Below, piece after piece: positions 49,473 through 60,755 of a stretch of 64,000 bases of DNA. The position numbers and the translations under genes were made by a program. Position 1 is the stretch's first letter. Every line of letters begins with the position of its first letter. The stretch is from assembly GCF_001411555.2 (NCBI RefSeq), contig NC_049909.1, positions 20,508,623 to 20,572,622 of the forward strand. The letters run 5' to 3'. The notes beneath the pieces were generated by a model. It was given only the letters and a program-made list of their open reading frames with translations. It made no database searches and was not told where the DNA came from. The stretch comes from Juglans regia (taxonomy: Eukaryota > Streptophyta > Magnoliopsida > Fagales > Juglandaceae).

Positions 49473-50900
49473 GGGCAAGTTTCCAAGTCAAACTGGCTGA
49501 AATTGGCCTTCTTTATTTTAGGGGATTGGTCCAACGTACACCAAAAAGAATATCATATATGAATTAATAAAAAAAACTATATAGATCTCCAAAATTTCTT
49601 GATGAATGACATGATGAGTACTCCTACCACTTGCTTCTGATTTACAGTCAGAAGGGTCGGTTCCCTCAAAGTGGAATAAATTGACCTTTGTATGTTATGG
49701 GACATTGCTCGTGAATAAAATTAATTAATTCACACCTTAAATTATCAAAATTAACACAATATTAATATACCCTCAAATCATAATTGACTGTCATAACTAC
49801 CGGTCTCCAAAATGAAAGTTTGGAGTTCGAAACCCACCTCCCACAAATAAAATAAAAAATAAAAAAAAAAATCATAATTGACTGTCAAAAATAGCATCCT
49901 CTATATTAAGATTCGATGGCCAAGATTAATGTATCATATCACCGGTTCTTTATTCCATCTAAATGGTAAAATTTGGATGATGAGGGGCTGTATTTAAAAA
50001 TGAATAGTAGGTGTACCGAACAATGTTGATATTTTATAATGAAAAACAAAAACAAGAATAATTAACTGAGGTATATATGTTCAGAAACATCGAGGAGGCT
50101 TCTGGTATGCCAACAAAAACAAAAAGTAAGTGCACATGAGGGAGACTCGGCCGAGAGTCATGATCCATATGACTCGGCCGAGAGTCATGATCTCCTGCTG
50201 GTAGTGGGATGCAGATGAAAATGACTTGTCCATGCAAAATTATGGAAAAATATGGCACCCACCAATGGAGACGTTATATACTAGTGAGAACAAGAATTTT
50301 GGTGAGCTAAAGCAATTTGGCCACTGAGAAAATTATTCAAAGGGGTTAAGCTTATGGCCTAGCTACATCTACAAAAAGCTTTCTTGAACGCCTTTTTTCT
50401 TCTCCTTGCTTTCCATTTTCACGTCTGTAGGACGTCACTACCAAAATATATAGCCTTTATCTCATTCACGTGAACCTCCACGACCACTTCTTTTCTTTTT
50501 TTTAAGTTGGGAGAAGCCTTAATTAATTACAAGCTCCTTATATATGGAAAAGAAAACTGCCCCATGACAACGCATCGGTTGATGTATTGATTCTTCTTGC
50601 TTAATGTTTATTATATGATGTTGATATTTAGAACAAATTGTCTGATTTCAGTAACCAGACACGTCAGATGGGATTATTGGAAAGATAGAGAAAAGTATAT
50701 ACTCTTCTAGATAGAGGAAAGTCAGGTAGGAAGACGCGTTCATGGTAAGCCGTGTAAGATAACCTGTCTGAAATTTACTATCAAGAAAACTCTGATCATT
50801 TATGCATCGACATATGCACGCACAGATAGAAAGAGTATATTTGGTCAAACCAACAAGAATGAAAAGAATCAAACACACGGAGTAATAACTTGGGGGTGGG
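47850..50900. other. Spacer upstream of the MOCOS-like gene
   Basis: No gene is supported. It contains G-box palindromes (GCCACGTGGC near 48173, CCACGTGG near 48786), a CCCTCT-rich run near 48318-48350, a C13 run near 49180, a (TG)n(AG)n microsatellite at about 49434-49474 and a 27-bp tandem duplication at 50144-50197. Confidence 0.5.
50144..50197. repeat. 27-bp tandem duplication containing GACTCGGCCGAGAGTC
   Basis: GACTCGGCCGAGAGTCATGA occurs at 50144 and again at 50171, in a 27-bp repeat with two copies. The core CTCGGCCGAG is itself palindromic. Confidence 0.85.
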
Positions 50901-50922
50901 GAGAGAGAGAGAGATCAGGAAA

Positions 50923-52872
50923 ATGCACTCATCTAGCATCAGAGAGGCCTGCCTTACTGGCTGCTGTCCAACTCCTATTCGTAGCCTTCTTGATTCACAA
51001 ACTCACGCTCCCAAGTCTACAGGCAGCAGCTCTGCATATCACAGCTTTGTACTGGCCACAGCTTTGTCCCTTTTCCCAAATACCCCATTTACCAACCATG
51101 AGTCCCTCCCTACATTCCACGAATCATTTCTTAACTTCGTAAGAACATACCCACAATACTATCAGACTGATCGCGCTGATCAAATCAGAGGCCAAGAATA
51201 TTACCACCTCACCATCTACAACCGTGTATGCCTCGATTATGTTGGCCACGGTCTCTTCTCACATGCTCAGCAGCGGAGTCACTCTCCAGAAGCTCCAGTT
51301 GCTGCTTCATCATCATCTCCTCTTCCATCCCCACACTTTCATGAGGTGCCCTTCTTTGATATATCCTACAAGTCAGTAAACTTGAATTCCCAAATAATCT
51401 ACGGTGACCAAGAATCAGAACTGGAAACCAAGCTCCGATTGAGAATCATGGCCTTCATGAATATCTCTCAAGTTGATTATAACCTGGTACTCACTGCCAA
51501 CCAGTCATCAGCTTTCAAACTTCTGGCAGATTGTTATCCTTTTCAGTATAACCGAAATCTTCTTACAGTTTATGATTACCAGAGTGAGGCAGTGGAAATG
51601 ATGACTAAAAGCTCCAAAAATAGAGGAGCCCAAGTCCTGTCAGCTGAGTTCTCATGGCCCAACCTGAGCATCCAATCTGGAAAATTGAGAAAGATGCTAA
51701 AGACAAAAAGGAAGGATAGGAAGAGGGGACTGTTTGTTTTTCCCCTTCAGTCAAGGGTGACCGGATCACGCTACTCATATCAGTGGATGAGCATTGCACA
51801 AGAAAATGGATGGCATGTCGTGCTTGATGCATGTGCGTTGGGGCCGAAGGATATGGACACCTTAGGCCTCTCTCTTTTTAAGCCTGACTTTCTCATTTGC
51901 TCCTTTTACAAAGTTTTTGGGGAAAACCCATCTGGGTTCAGTTGCTTATTTATCAAGAAATCCAGTGCTTCAGTGCTAAAGGATTCAGCCAATGCTACAA
52001 GAATAGGTGTTGTGGGACTTGTTCAAGCATCAAGGACACCTGAATTCACTGGAGATCAGGCAATTACAGAGATGGAAATTGATCAAAAAATGAAGTCCGA
52101 ATTGTGGAACGATGACTTAGTTGTACCACGCTCGATCTCTGGCCCATTATGTGTTCAGCAGGAAAGTGGTGAAACTTCTAAATGGAATGAAACTGAAGGA
52201 GTCTCTCTAAAGCAGAAGGCAGAATTACTCTCTGAAATGGTGGAACTAGAGACACCCTTTGAATCTGCTGGATCAAAATACAAAGAAGGCAGCGTAAATG
52301 GGAGCTCAGATATTGAATGTAGAGGCTTGGATCATGCAGATTCACTGGGCCTTGTGCTAATTAGTAGCAGACATAGGTACCTGATCAATTGGTTGGTAAA
52401 TGCATTGATGAGTCTCCAACATCCACATTCAGAAAATGGGCATCCTTTGGTCAGAATCTATGGACCGAAGGTTAGTTTTAACCGAGGACCTGCCGTGGCA
52501 TTCAATGTGTTTGACTGGAAAGGAGAACAGATTGATCCCACCCTTGTACAGAAGCTCGCTGACCGAAATAATATTTCACTAAGTTATGAATTTTTGCAGC
52601 ACGTCTGGTTATCAGACAAGCATGAAGAAGAGAGGGAGAAAGCAATATTACAGGCAAGAAAAATTGAACTTGAAGGAACGGTCTTACATAAGAAGAGTGA
52701 TAAATATCATCCTCAAATAGTACCAGTGGTCACGGCAGCACTTGGTTTGTTCACAAACTTCGAAGACATATACAGGCTTTGGGCATTTGTTTCGCAGTTC
52801 TTGGATGCAGACTTTGTGGAGAAAGAGAGATGGAGATACACAGCTCTTAATCAAGAGAGATTCGAAGTTTGA
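50923..52872 (+). CDS. Molybdenum cofactor sulfurase-like PLP-dependent protein, single exon
   Basis: The protein belongs to the plant group related to the aminotransferase class V domain of Moco sulfurase (homologs annotated at At5g51920 and At4g22980, from memory). True Moco sulfurase moves sulfur to the molybdenum cofactor. This group lacks the C-terminal MOSC domain, and its reaction is not established. The 649-residue frame is intronless. The start at 50923 (MHSSSIREACLTGCCPTP) matches the family N-terminus. An upstream in-frame ATG at 50890 would add 11 Arg-rich residues and is less likely. Core PLP-fold segments are VPFFDISYKSVNLNSQIIYG, LTANQSSAFKLLADCYPF, HVVLDACALGPKDMDTLGLS and FLICSFYKVFGENPSGFSCL, with the likely Schiff-base Lys330 in SFYKVFG. 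A low-complexity insert at about residues 375-455 separates it from the C-terminal small domain. Confidence 0.9.
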   Translation: MHSSSIREACLTGCCPTPIRSLLDSQTHAPKSTGSSSAYHSFVLATALSLFPNTPFTNHESLPTFHESFLNFVRTYPQYYQTDRADQIRGQEYYHLTIYNRVCLDYVGHGLFSHAQQRSHSPEAPVAASSSSPLPSPHFHEVPFFDISYKSVNLNSQIIYGDQESELETKLRLRIMAFMNISQVDYNLVLTANQSSAFKLLADCYPFQYNRNLLTVYDYQSEAVEMMTKSSKNRGAQVLSAEFSWPNLSIQSGKLRKMLKTKRKDRKRGLFVFPLQSRVTGSRYSYQWMSIAQENGWHVVLDACALGPKDMDTLGLSLFKPDFLICSFYKVFGENPSGFSCLFIKKSSASVLKDSANATRIGVVGLVQASRTPEFTGDQAITEMEIDQKMKSELWNDDLVVPRSISGPLCVQQESGETSKWNETEGVSLKQKAELLSEMVELETPFESAGSKYKEGSVNGSSDIECRGLDHADSLGLVLISSRHRYLINWLVNALMSLQHPHSENGHPLVRIYGPKVSFNRGPAVAFNVFDWKGEQIDPTLVQKLADRNNISLSYEFLQHVWLSDKHEEEREKAILQARKIELEGTVLHKKSDKYHPQIVPVVTAALGLFTNFEDIYRLWAFVSQFLDADFVEKERWRYTALNQERFEV

Positions 52873-54197
52873 AAGTTTCGTTCTTTCACATTGTGCAAAA
52901 TATTTATTTGTTGTGTATTAGTGTGATGTCTGCAGGCATATATAAAGTTGCACTGGACAGTAAGCTGTATAGTGGCACGGCCATAACTTTGGGATTATTT
53001 CTCAAAAATTTCAATCCAGAGTCACATAGTGCAAGAATTATGCTGGCTATACATTCCTAGTTTGATAAGAACAACACTACAATCAACGTGTAAAGCACGA
53101 AGTATCGATGAGTTTCCTCTTAAACTCACACCAGTAGGGAAAAACTGCGTAACAATCCTGAGGGAAAGTCATCTTAAGAGATCAGTAGGACCGTAGAAGA
53201 TTAGGAGTGTTGCAGATGAAAAACCAATGCACTTTAGAATTCTGCCATCTAGTTGCAGAATGGTCCTATCAACGATTTCTCACAAAATTATTCATCCAAT
53301 GTTATATCTTCTTGCATAGCCACTCATTTGATCATGTTGGTTTGAACCGGACACGGCTCATAGGGATTCATGAACTCCCAAATTGCCCCCTCAACACAAA
53401 GTCATTGCCAGCCCTATAACCATATAACTCTCTCAAAAAAAAAAAATTTTTTTTTTTTAATTACTCATCTTCAAAATTTAAGTATTCTGCAGTGCGTACA
53501 AGACTAAATCAATCAACCAAAAATGGCTTCATTTGGCCCGTAAAAATAATAATAAGGAACATCCTCAACAGAACCAAGCTCATATAGAATCCGCTACAAA
53601 GGCACAAAGAAACTTCAAAACGAAATCCTAATATCTCAGCCTCGGAAGAACTACTTTACCTGGATGTTCAAGTTTCGGCTGTTCGCAGCTTTATAATTCT
53701 TTGTAGGACAGTAGAAGGCTTCCGGGATGGTGACGCCAAATTGGCCACCACCCAAAAATACAAAATGGATCGTGTTTCGGGTCTGTCGGGTACCCCGGAA
53801 GCATAATCTTAAGGTTTGGGGCCTGGGCTACTTTACAGTTTTCAACTTTTCATGGAGCATTAAGGAATCAGTTCTTCTAGGTACAAGCGGGTTGGTTCAC
53901 CAACCCGCGTACCAATTATTAGTTTAATATTTTATCAGATCTTATTTTTATTTTTTAATAAAAATAAAAAACAATTGAAGAGAAAGAAGACAAGAAAGAC
54001 CATCTTCTTCTTTTTTTCTACTCAACTTTTGCAGGCCTCTGTATATCGAACTGTACATTTTCCATAGAACTACCACAAAGGTTTTTGACGGAGTCCTATT
54101 GACAAATTTCGTTTGCAAATTATTTGAGATAGAAAATCGCAAGCATACAATTAGAGAGACAAAAGGGAGGGGGTGTATTTCTTTTGTTTTATGGGTT
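52873..54197. other. 3' UTR of the MOCOS-like gene and spacer
   Basis: The 3' UTR probably covers the first few hundred bases. An A/T run (A11 then T12) lies near 53437-53459. A GC-richer patch at 53700-53910 has no recognised coding content. Confidence 0.5.
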
Positions 54198-54509
54198 TTA
54201 CAGAAGCTTAACTGCTGCAATTGATGGAATTTTCTCTTGCAGTTTTTGTATAACAGTACTCGAACAGTCCTCACCCCTGCTGGTCCTGTTATACAAATTT
54301 TGATTATCGACTCTTCGATTGCCACAAGTTCAAGCGACCCACCAGCTGCTCCAAGATACGACCTTATTTCTTGGAGTACCTTCTCAATATTTTCTTCATT
54401 CAGCTCAAGTCCAGTTTCTTCATCAGCTATGGGTTCCATTGCAATTATTTCAAGGATCTTTTCCATCAAACTGGGCTCAATACCCATTTTCATTGTCGTA
54501 ACAGAGCTG
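54198..54509 (-). pseudogene. NifU-like scaffold (NFU) pseudogene fragment
   Basis: Minus-strand reading gives [36 protein letters not shown] and [18 protein letters not shown], the second half of plastid NFU-type Fe-S scaffold proteins. After [10 protein letters not shown] the frame slips by one base. The other frame continues [19 protein letters not shown] and stops at the family's C-terminal end (TAA, complement of 54198-54200). The CxxC cluster motif that should stand just before SSVTTM is missing. The 5' limit reads TTTACAG/CTCTGTTACG, like a splice acceptor, so this may be an exon copied with a bit of intron rather than a pure retrocopy. There is no intron inside the visible part. Confidence 0.8.
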
Positions 54510-54769
54510 TAAACCTTCTTTTTTTTTTCCTTTGAAGACACTTGATGAAGAATGACAAAGAGATAAATGTCGTTTTAGTTATGACCAAAAAATAAGACGC
54601 ACCGTTTTACTAAATTTGAATCCACATCAGTCATCGGTGCGCTTCGGTGCGCAAAAGCGCTTGAAAGAATCATTTTCCTTAAGGAATAATTGCAGTTTCG
54701 GAAAAATGAAAGGTGATGAAGAAAAATCCGACCTTTTCGGTGAAAGGGAATTAGACATAATCTTGGAAG
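54510..54769. other. Flank of the NFU fragment
   Basis: A short repeat CGGTGCGCTTCGGTGCGC lies at about 54635. No gene. Confidence 0.4.
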
Positions 54770-54940
54770 AGAAATGATATTTGTAGTTATGAGTATGTAA
54801 GTATTGTATATTCATTTTGAAAAAAATGAATAAATATAGGACTCACATGAAAAGAAATTAATTTTTTATGAGTAGACTATACTATTTTTCAAAACGACTG
54901 CACAGTATTTACGCATTCTACGACTATATGTAGCATTACT
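54770..54940 (-). mobile_element. Second copy of the GTGCAGTCGTTTT MITE
   Basis: Right end AAAACGACTGCACAGTATTT then ACGCATTCTACGACTATATG is the inverted form of the 22875 copy. The left arm is diverged (TTGTAGTTATGAGTATGTAA). Confidence 0.65.
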
Positions 54941-57060
54941 GATCTTGGAAATGCCTGTAAATATTATAATATATTTCATATTTATAAGTTTTTTGTTATC
55001 ACAATAATTACAATTGAGAATAATATAATCTAAAAATCTGAACTCAATATATCCAATCCAATACCGTAATCAATTTTGTATCAAAATTTTAAGAAACAAC
55101 ATTATAAGATAAGTAGTTTGATTATAAATTAGGATTAACATACGTTAACTAATTATATATATTATTATTAAAGTCAGTTCTTTCGAAGCTAATGTTTATG
55201 TACCATATATGTCATAATATTTGCAAGCACGTCATTCATCATGTTTTATTTCGTATATTATAATTATGTATGTATTATGTATCTAAGCTTTCATAAAATC
55301 AAGTATAAGATAAACTCAAAACACTTAATCAAATAACATTCAGATGCATAGTATCAATACAATTTTTAGGTATATGTGCAAGCCACAACTAAAGCATGGT
55401 CCATCATAATATATCATAATACCATCAGCAGCTCCCTTTGCGACCGCAAGACGTGGGGCCAATGCACAACCTCACACACAGAGTTAAGTATGTTGTCCAA
55501 TCAAATCAGTCAAATAAATCAGATCATTCAGTTAATTCAAATAAATCAGTTATGCATAGAATAAACATCAGTATAATCAGTCATGATTTTGATTATCACT
55601 ATGAAATATTTTATGAAAACCTTATGTTAAGTATGTTTACGATATAATAAGTTTTTTACTAGGTCATCAACTCATTTTAATTTTAATTTTTTCTTAATGT
55701 TTTTAAACCACCTCAAGTCAGAATATTTATGAAGTTAGAGGTGCAGGATGAGACTTAGTCTAGGGAGGCAAGACAATGGCATGTGGCCTAAGTACATGAA
55801 TTTTAAGTTATGATTTTTATGGTGCGAATTTTAAAAAATTTTAATAAATATTTCTGCGCACTCTCTCTCATGATTTCAGTATTTTAATATAAAACGACTT
55901 AATTTATTATAAAAAATCTTTATACTTGATGCTTCTTTTAGAAATTAAAAAATATATATTTTTAAGGCAAGTTCAAGTACAGTAATAGTACACTAACTCT
56001 AAAAAATTTTAAAAGTAACTTTATTACTAATTGTAGATAACGGAGAATTACAGACAAGCTTTGCATAAAGTCGTAAACACTTTGTTAAAAGATGATCCTA
56101 CTAAAAAATATTGATTTTAAAAAAAAAAAATTAAAGTAAAATTCACATTCTTACAAAAGTTTGCACGTGATTTTATTCGAGACTTATGCAGATCATTTCA
56201 CTATATATATATATAAAAAAATATAAATCTGCTTTTGTTGTGAATCTACCAAATTGTACGGTATAACATATATCAATCTTTTTTTATTGGCGGCCATCGA
56301 AAGGTATTAGATTAGGCTAGGCCACGCCGACAAGGCCCGAACTCAAAATTTGACGACGCCCGGAATGGCCCGGAAGTGATATTTATGGCCGCCTGCCTTA
56401 GCGTAACAAAAACGGCACATTGTATATGTGTACTTGACTTTAGGTTCAAACTTCAAAATTCAAATACTACGGTGGTGTGAAAGTGGCACCAAATTAATAT
56501 CAGTCTTAACTGACTACGTTATAGACGTAACATAGATGCATGTTGACTTTTTTCCTCCACCTACCACCTTGGAGTATCCGACATCATGCGCCTCATGTTT
56601 ACTTGCAAGATATGGTATCTGTTTCTTGTGGAGGAAAAAAAAAAATACATTTTGGTTAAGGAGATCGTTGTTTCCCTCAAGAAACTTTTTAAATTCCAAT
56701 GCTTGGTTAATACAAAGCTTGAGTATTGATTAATACTTTGACAATGTATCGTATAATGATTTGATTTTTTATATAGAATAATATTAGATATAGTTTTAAG
56801 CTGTATAAGATTAGTATAATCATTTTTTAAAAAACACAAAATTTACTTATTTTAAAACTATACAAATTATTTTGGTATGATGTTGTTTCAACATGCAAAT
56901 GTTTTGATGATAATTATATTTTAAATTGTTTTGGTGTATAGATGTTTGGATTGGGTGTGTGCAAATTCTCAAAAACTCATTGTCACCAACATCACCTTAA
57001 ATATTTATTATTATTGTAAATATCATTTCTTAAAAGATTTATTTTCATGTTCACTAAATA
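54941..57060. other. AT-rich spacer without genes
   Basis: I see only diverged AT-rich DNA, a small GC-richer patch near 56285-56410 (GGCCCGGAAGTG), and a possible miniature-element remnant near 56780-56870. Confidence 0.5.
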
Positions 57061-57064
57061 TTTT

Positions 57065-57415
57065 GGTCTGGTTTGGATAACAAAATCCTTCTAACTCATC
57101 TCATCACATCTTAATATTTAAATACAATAATACAAATACATTTCAATTTCAATTCTTCAATTTTTTCATTTAATCAATATAACGTTCATATGCTTCTAAA
57201 CAAAACACAAACAAAAAAAAAATCAACTTTTTTAAATACCAAAACAAAATTAATATTCTAATAATATTTTAACTTTATAATATTTTTATTCAACTTATTC
57301 TCTATCCTTTCCCAAAATCCCATAAAACATATTAACTTAAATATTTCATTACTATTTACAAATCATTTCAATACGATTTATAGATCATCTCATCTTACTA
57401 TCCAAAACAGACCTT
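57065..57415. mobile_element. Diverged miniature element of the CTCATCTCATC type
   Basis: Starts GGTCTGGTTTGGATAACA and ends TATCCAAAACAGACC. These are inverted ends of about 14 bp (GGTCTGNTTTGGATA). The body is AT-rich with CTCATCTCATC blocks. It is related in style to the TGAGTTGAG family but longer. Confidence 0.65.
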
Positions 57416-60400
57416 AATCTTCAACCACATATGGGCATTCAACACAATAAAAGTGGATGGCATTACAATTGAAATGTCTAAGAACTTAATCAAATCAAAA
57501 TATTTAAAAGTTCTAAGGTTTTTAATCATCAATAATTAGATCCTTGAGAATGGAGATCGTAATATTGTGTTACACTGTTACTCAGTCGGTTAAAATGCAC
57601 CATGAGTACTCATTTCTTGGAACGTGATTAAAAAAAAGGGAGTTAGGTCAAGTCATAGTTCTTCTCCATTACCATGTGCTTAGCAACCAGTATTATTTAT
57701 CTGAGGTCAAGTCATACTCAGTATGCTTAGCAAAAGAATAAAGAAAAACAATAGCAAGTCTCCCATGATACGGCCCTTTCAAGCATGGTATCACAGTTCA
57801 CACTGATCCAAAGCAAAGTCACCGTAAAGGCTAGGTTTTTCTAGTCTTTGAAGACTAAACTTATAAATAAATTTATTTATAAGTTAATGAATAAAATATA
57901 CAACTTTTGCGGCATTTATTAATTATTATAATTATAAAATAAATTAAAATATCAATTATTTTTTTTACCTTAACTAATATTATAAAACTGTTACATTTTT
58001 TATATGTTAATATGTGTGTTAATAAACAAGCTGCTTGCATTTTTTTTTTTTTACTTCTGAATATGTTTGTTTTTTGTTTTTTTTATCGTTACAGTTGAGA
58101 ATAAATTATCTCTTCTCCTCGATGTTCTAATTAACATGACAGATCAAACAATAAGTACTTGATGAGCAAAATCCTGAATCAGATCAGGATGATGAGTCTG
58201 AATTCTGGATTTTGTCATCTATACATAGTTTGTTGCATCCTATATTTAAATACATTCTCTTGGGTTAAAATATAAGGATCCTGCTACATATACCCGAGGG
58301 AATAGCTCGAGAGATTCTTTCGATAAGATCATTTGGCCTTTTATCTTTTTGATACTTTAAAATATTTTTAAAAAATCACAATATCATTAAAAAAATATTT
58401 TCTTAATTACTAAATTAAAAATATTAAATCAAAAAAATATCTCGGAACCACCTCTCCGTAGCACAAACATTTTTTTAAATATAAAGACCAAGTCCGACCT
58501 ATCTTTTTTCCAAGATCAAGAATTTCAGGATCCAATACTAGATTATTACAAGAAGGTTCAAGCAGCCCCATTTCAATTTTCCTCTACATGAGGTGAAAAA
58601 AAGAATCAATGAAGAACCATTCAAACAATTCCAACACAATAAGAATCGCCAAAGTTGAAATAATAATAATATTGTTAGGAGTCTCGTGTAAATAGACTCT
58701 GCTAATTATTGACTTTTTCCGGCTGCTACTTGGAGTCGAAGACTATTTGATGTTTAAGTCCGAGTCTCTTTAATATATAAATTATAAATAAATAAATTCA
58801 TTCATTCTACTGAGTTTAAGCTTTTTAGATAAATAATGATTTAATCTATGACATTATTTTCTTCTAAATTAGGTTGGAAAATTTCCTCCAAATTATCTTT
58901 AAAAATTATACATCTACATTGAGTATATGACATACACATTTTTTTCAAGAGAACTGTTACAGACATAAAGAAATTATATAAAATAAATCTATAAATTGAT
59001 GTGAATTCATGGAATTTGATAAATCTACTTTATAATAAAAATAATTTTACAGTATCATATCAAACAATATCAATTTATATATTTATTTTTATATAATTTT
59101 TTTATGATTAAAATATATATATATTTTAAATATCACACGACCGCTCATACCTTTAACCCGGTCAAGCATGTGAAGCGCGGGTCACAAAAAGCAACCATTG
59201 ATTTTTTTTTTTTTTTCCCATCTGTGCTCTTTTATGGTTGTAAGTTTGAACAAAAGGGTCTCCATATTTTAGCAACAAGTTTATGGTATAGTTTGTTTTC
59301 ACAATTTTGTTATCTCATTTTATTTAATTATTATAATTTTTTAAATTTTTATATAAAATAAAATAAATAATTTAATTTTTTTAAATTTTAAAATAAAAAT
59401 AATATTAAAAATAATATTTTATTTAATTTTTAATTTTAACATCAACTCATATCTAAATGATTCAGTCGTACAAATGTGAAACATATTTTGATTCGCATGT
59501 GTTTTTTTCTATCCTCACCCCTACCAACTTGTACAAAAACGATGTTTTGTCCTCATTTACAAGGCAGTCCAAGTCCAATCTTCTGTCTACATCATCATAC
59601 TTGTCTGTGGCCTGAACATGGTCGAAAAGAGGCATTTTTTTTAGGCAAATTTTATTGATGAATTAAAAGCTAATAAATAGGAAGGGTATTTTTTACTGTG
59701 AAAATCCAGGAAACATTGCAGGATTGAAATAACGATGATGTTTTCAAATTTGAGTTTTGATGCTGCCAAGTTATACGTGCATTAATTTTGAGATCGATGT
59801 ATTTTTTTTACCTTTCAGTCTTTAAATTTGAGTTAATATCCCTTTTGATGGTTTGTATTGTCTAACCTGAGGCAGCCTTTAGATTTGATTGAATCTCCTT
59901 TTATTACAATCTTTTTAATGCCCTTGATTAGTGATCGCTGGATAGCCATAAGTGCCACTGAAAAGAGGCATCTTGTTTGCAAAACTGGAGAACTGGCGTT
60001 AAAAAATAGGTTTTAAGCTTTGGAACTACGTGTGTAATAAGATGATATCAATAATATCCGAGAGATTGTCAGAATGTGATTTAAATAATTAAGTTTATTT
60101 ATAAGGTTAAGCTAAAAGATAAATATTTTAATTGTAAATTTTTTATAAAAATAAATTTATAAATTAATAATATATTTATTATAAAATAGATTTAACGTAT
60201 CATATAAAAATATATATAAATTTTATTTGATAAAATTTGTATAATTGTAGCACTGTAAATGATAATTTAATTGAAAAATAAAAAAAAATACTTATAGTGC
60301 CAGATTATTTATCTGTTTGCCCCCATCGTATGGGATGGTCCCCATAAAAATAAAATAAATAAATAAATAAATGAATGGGCGAGGCTGCTTTAATATCTTT

Positions 60401-60560
60401 ATGGATAGCAAACAACCTCTGTTCGAGAGAGGTACACTCTGAAATCAGAGCCCGGAAGTCAAGATTATTAAAGTCTGTTGCCGGCTATCTCCTACCAACC
60501 AAGTTTCGTGTATTTTCTGATTTTCCCCGTTTTTAAGCCGAAAAACGAGTTTCATTCAGC
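57416..60560. other. AT-rich spacer without genes
   Basis: No coding domain was recognised in any frame. A/T runs and short stretches of the miniature-element type recur, for example 59330-59450. Confidence 0.5.
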
Positions 60561-60570
60561 TTCGTTTGGA

Positions 60571-60755
60571 ACTAAAAATACTCTCAACTCATCTCAACTC
60601 ATCATTACAATTTTTTTAAATTTCAATATAAAATATAATAAACAATTCAACTTTTTCAAATCTTAAAATAATAATAATAAAAAAAAAAATATTCTAACAA
60701 TATTTTATTATCTCAACTCAACTCAACTCAACTCACTTCAACATCCAAACGCAAC
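60571..60755 (-). mobile_element. Third copy of the TGAGTTGAG miniature element
   Basis: CTCAACTCATCTCAACTCAT at the left and CTCAACTCAACTCAACTCAC then AACATCCAAACGCAACC at the right. Its middle is nearly the same as the copy at 47664. The inverted repeats match those of the 26535 copy. Confidence 0.7.

Noticed and set aside
50890..50922. Upstream ATG of the MOCOS-like gene
   Set aside because: It adds 11 residues (GVGREREIRK) read from a GA repeat. The family N-terminus begins at the second ATG (50923).
53700..53910. GC-richer patch as an exon
   Set aside because: No recognisable protein in any frame and no convincing splice sites.
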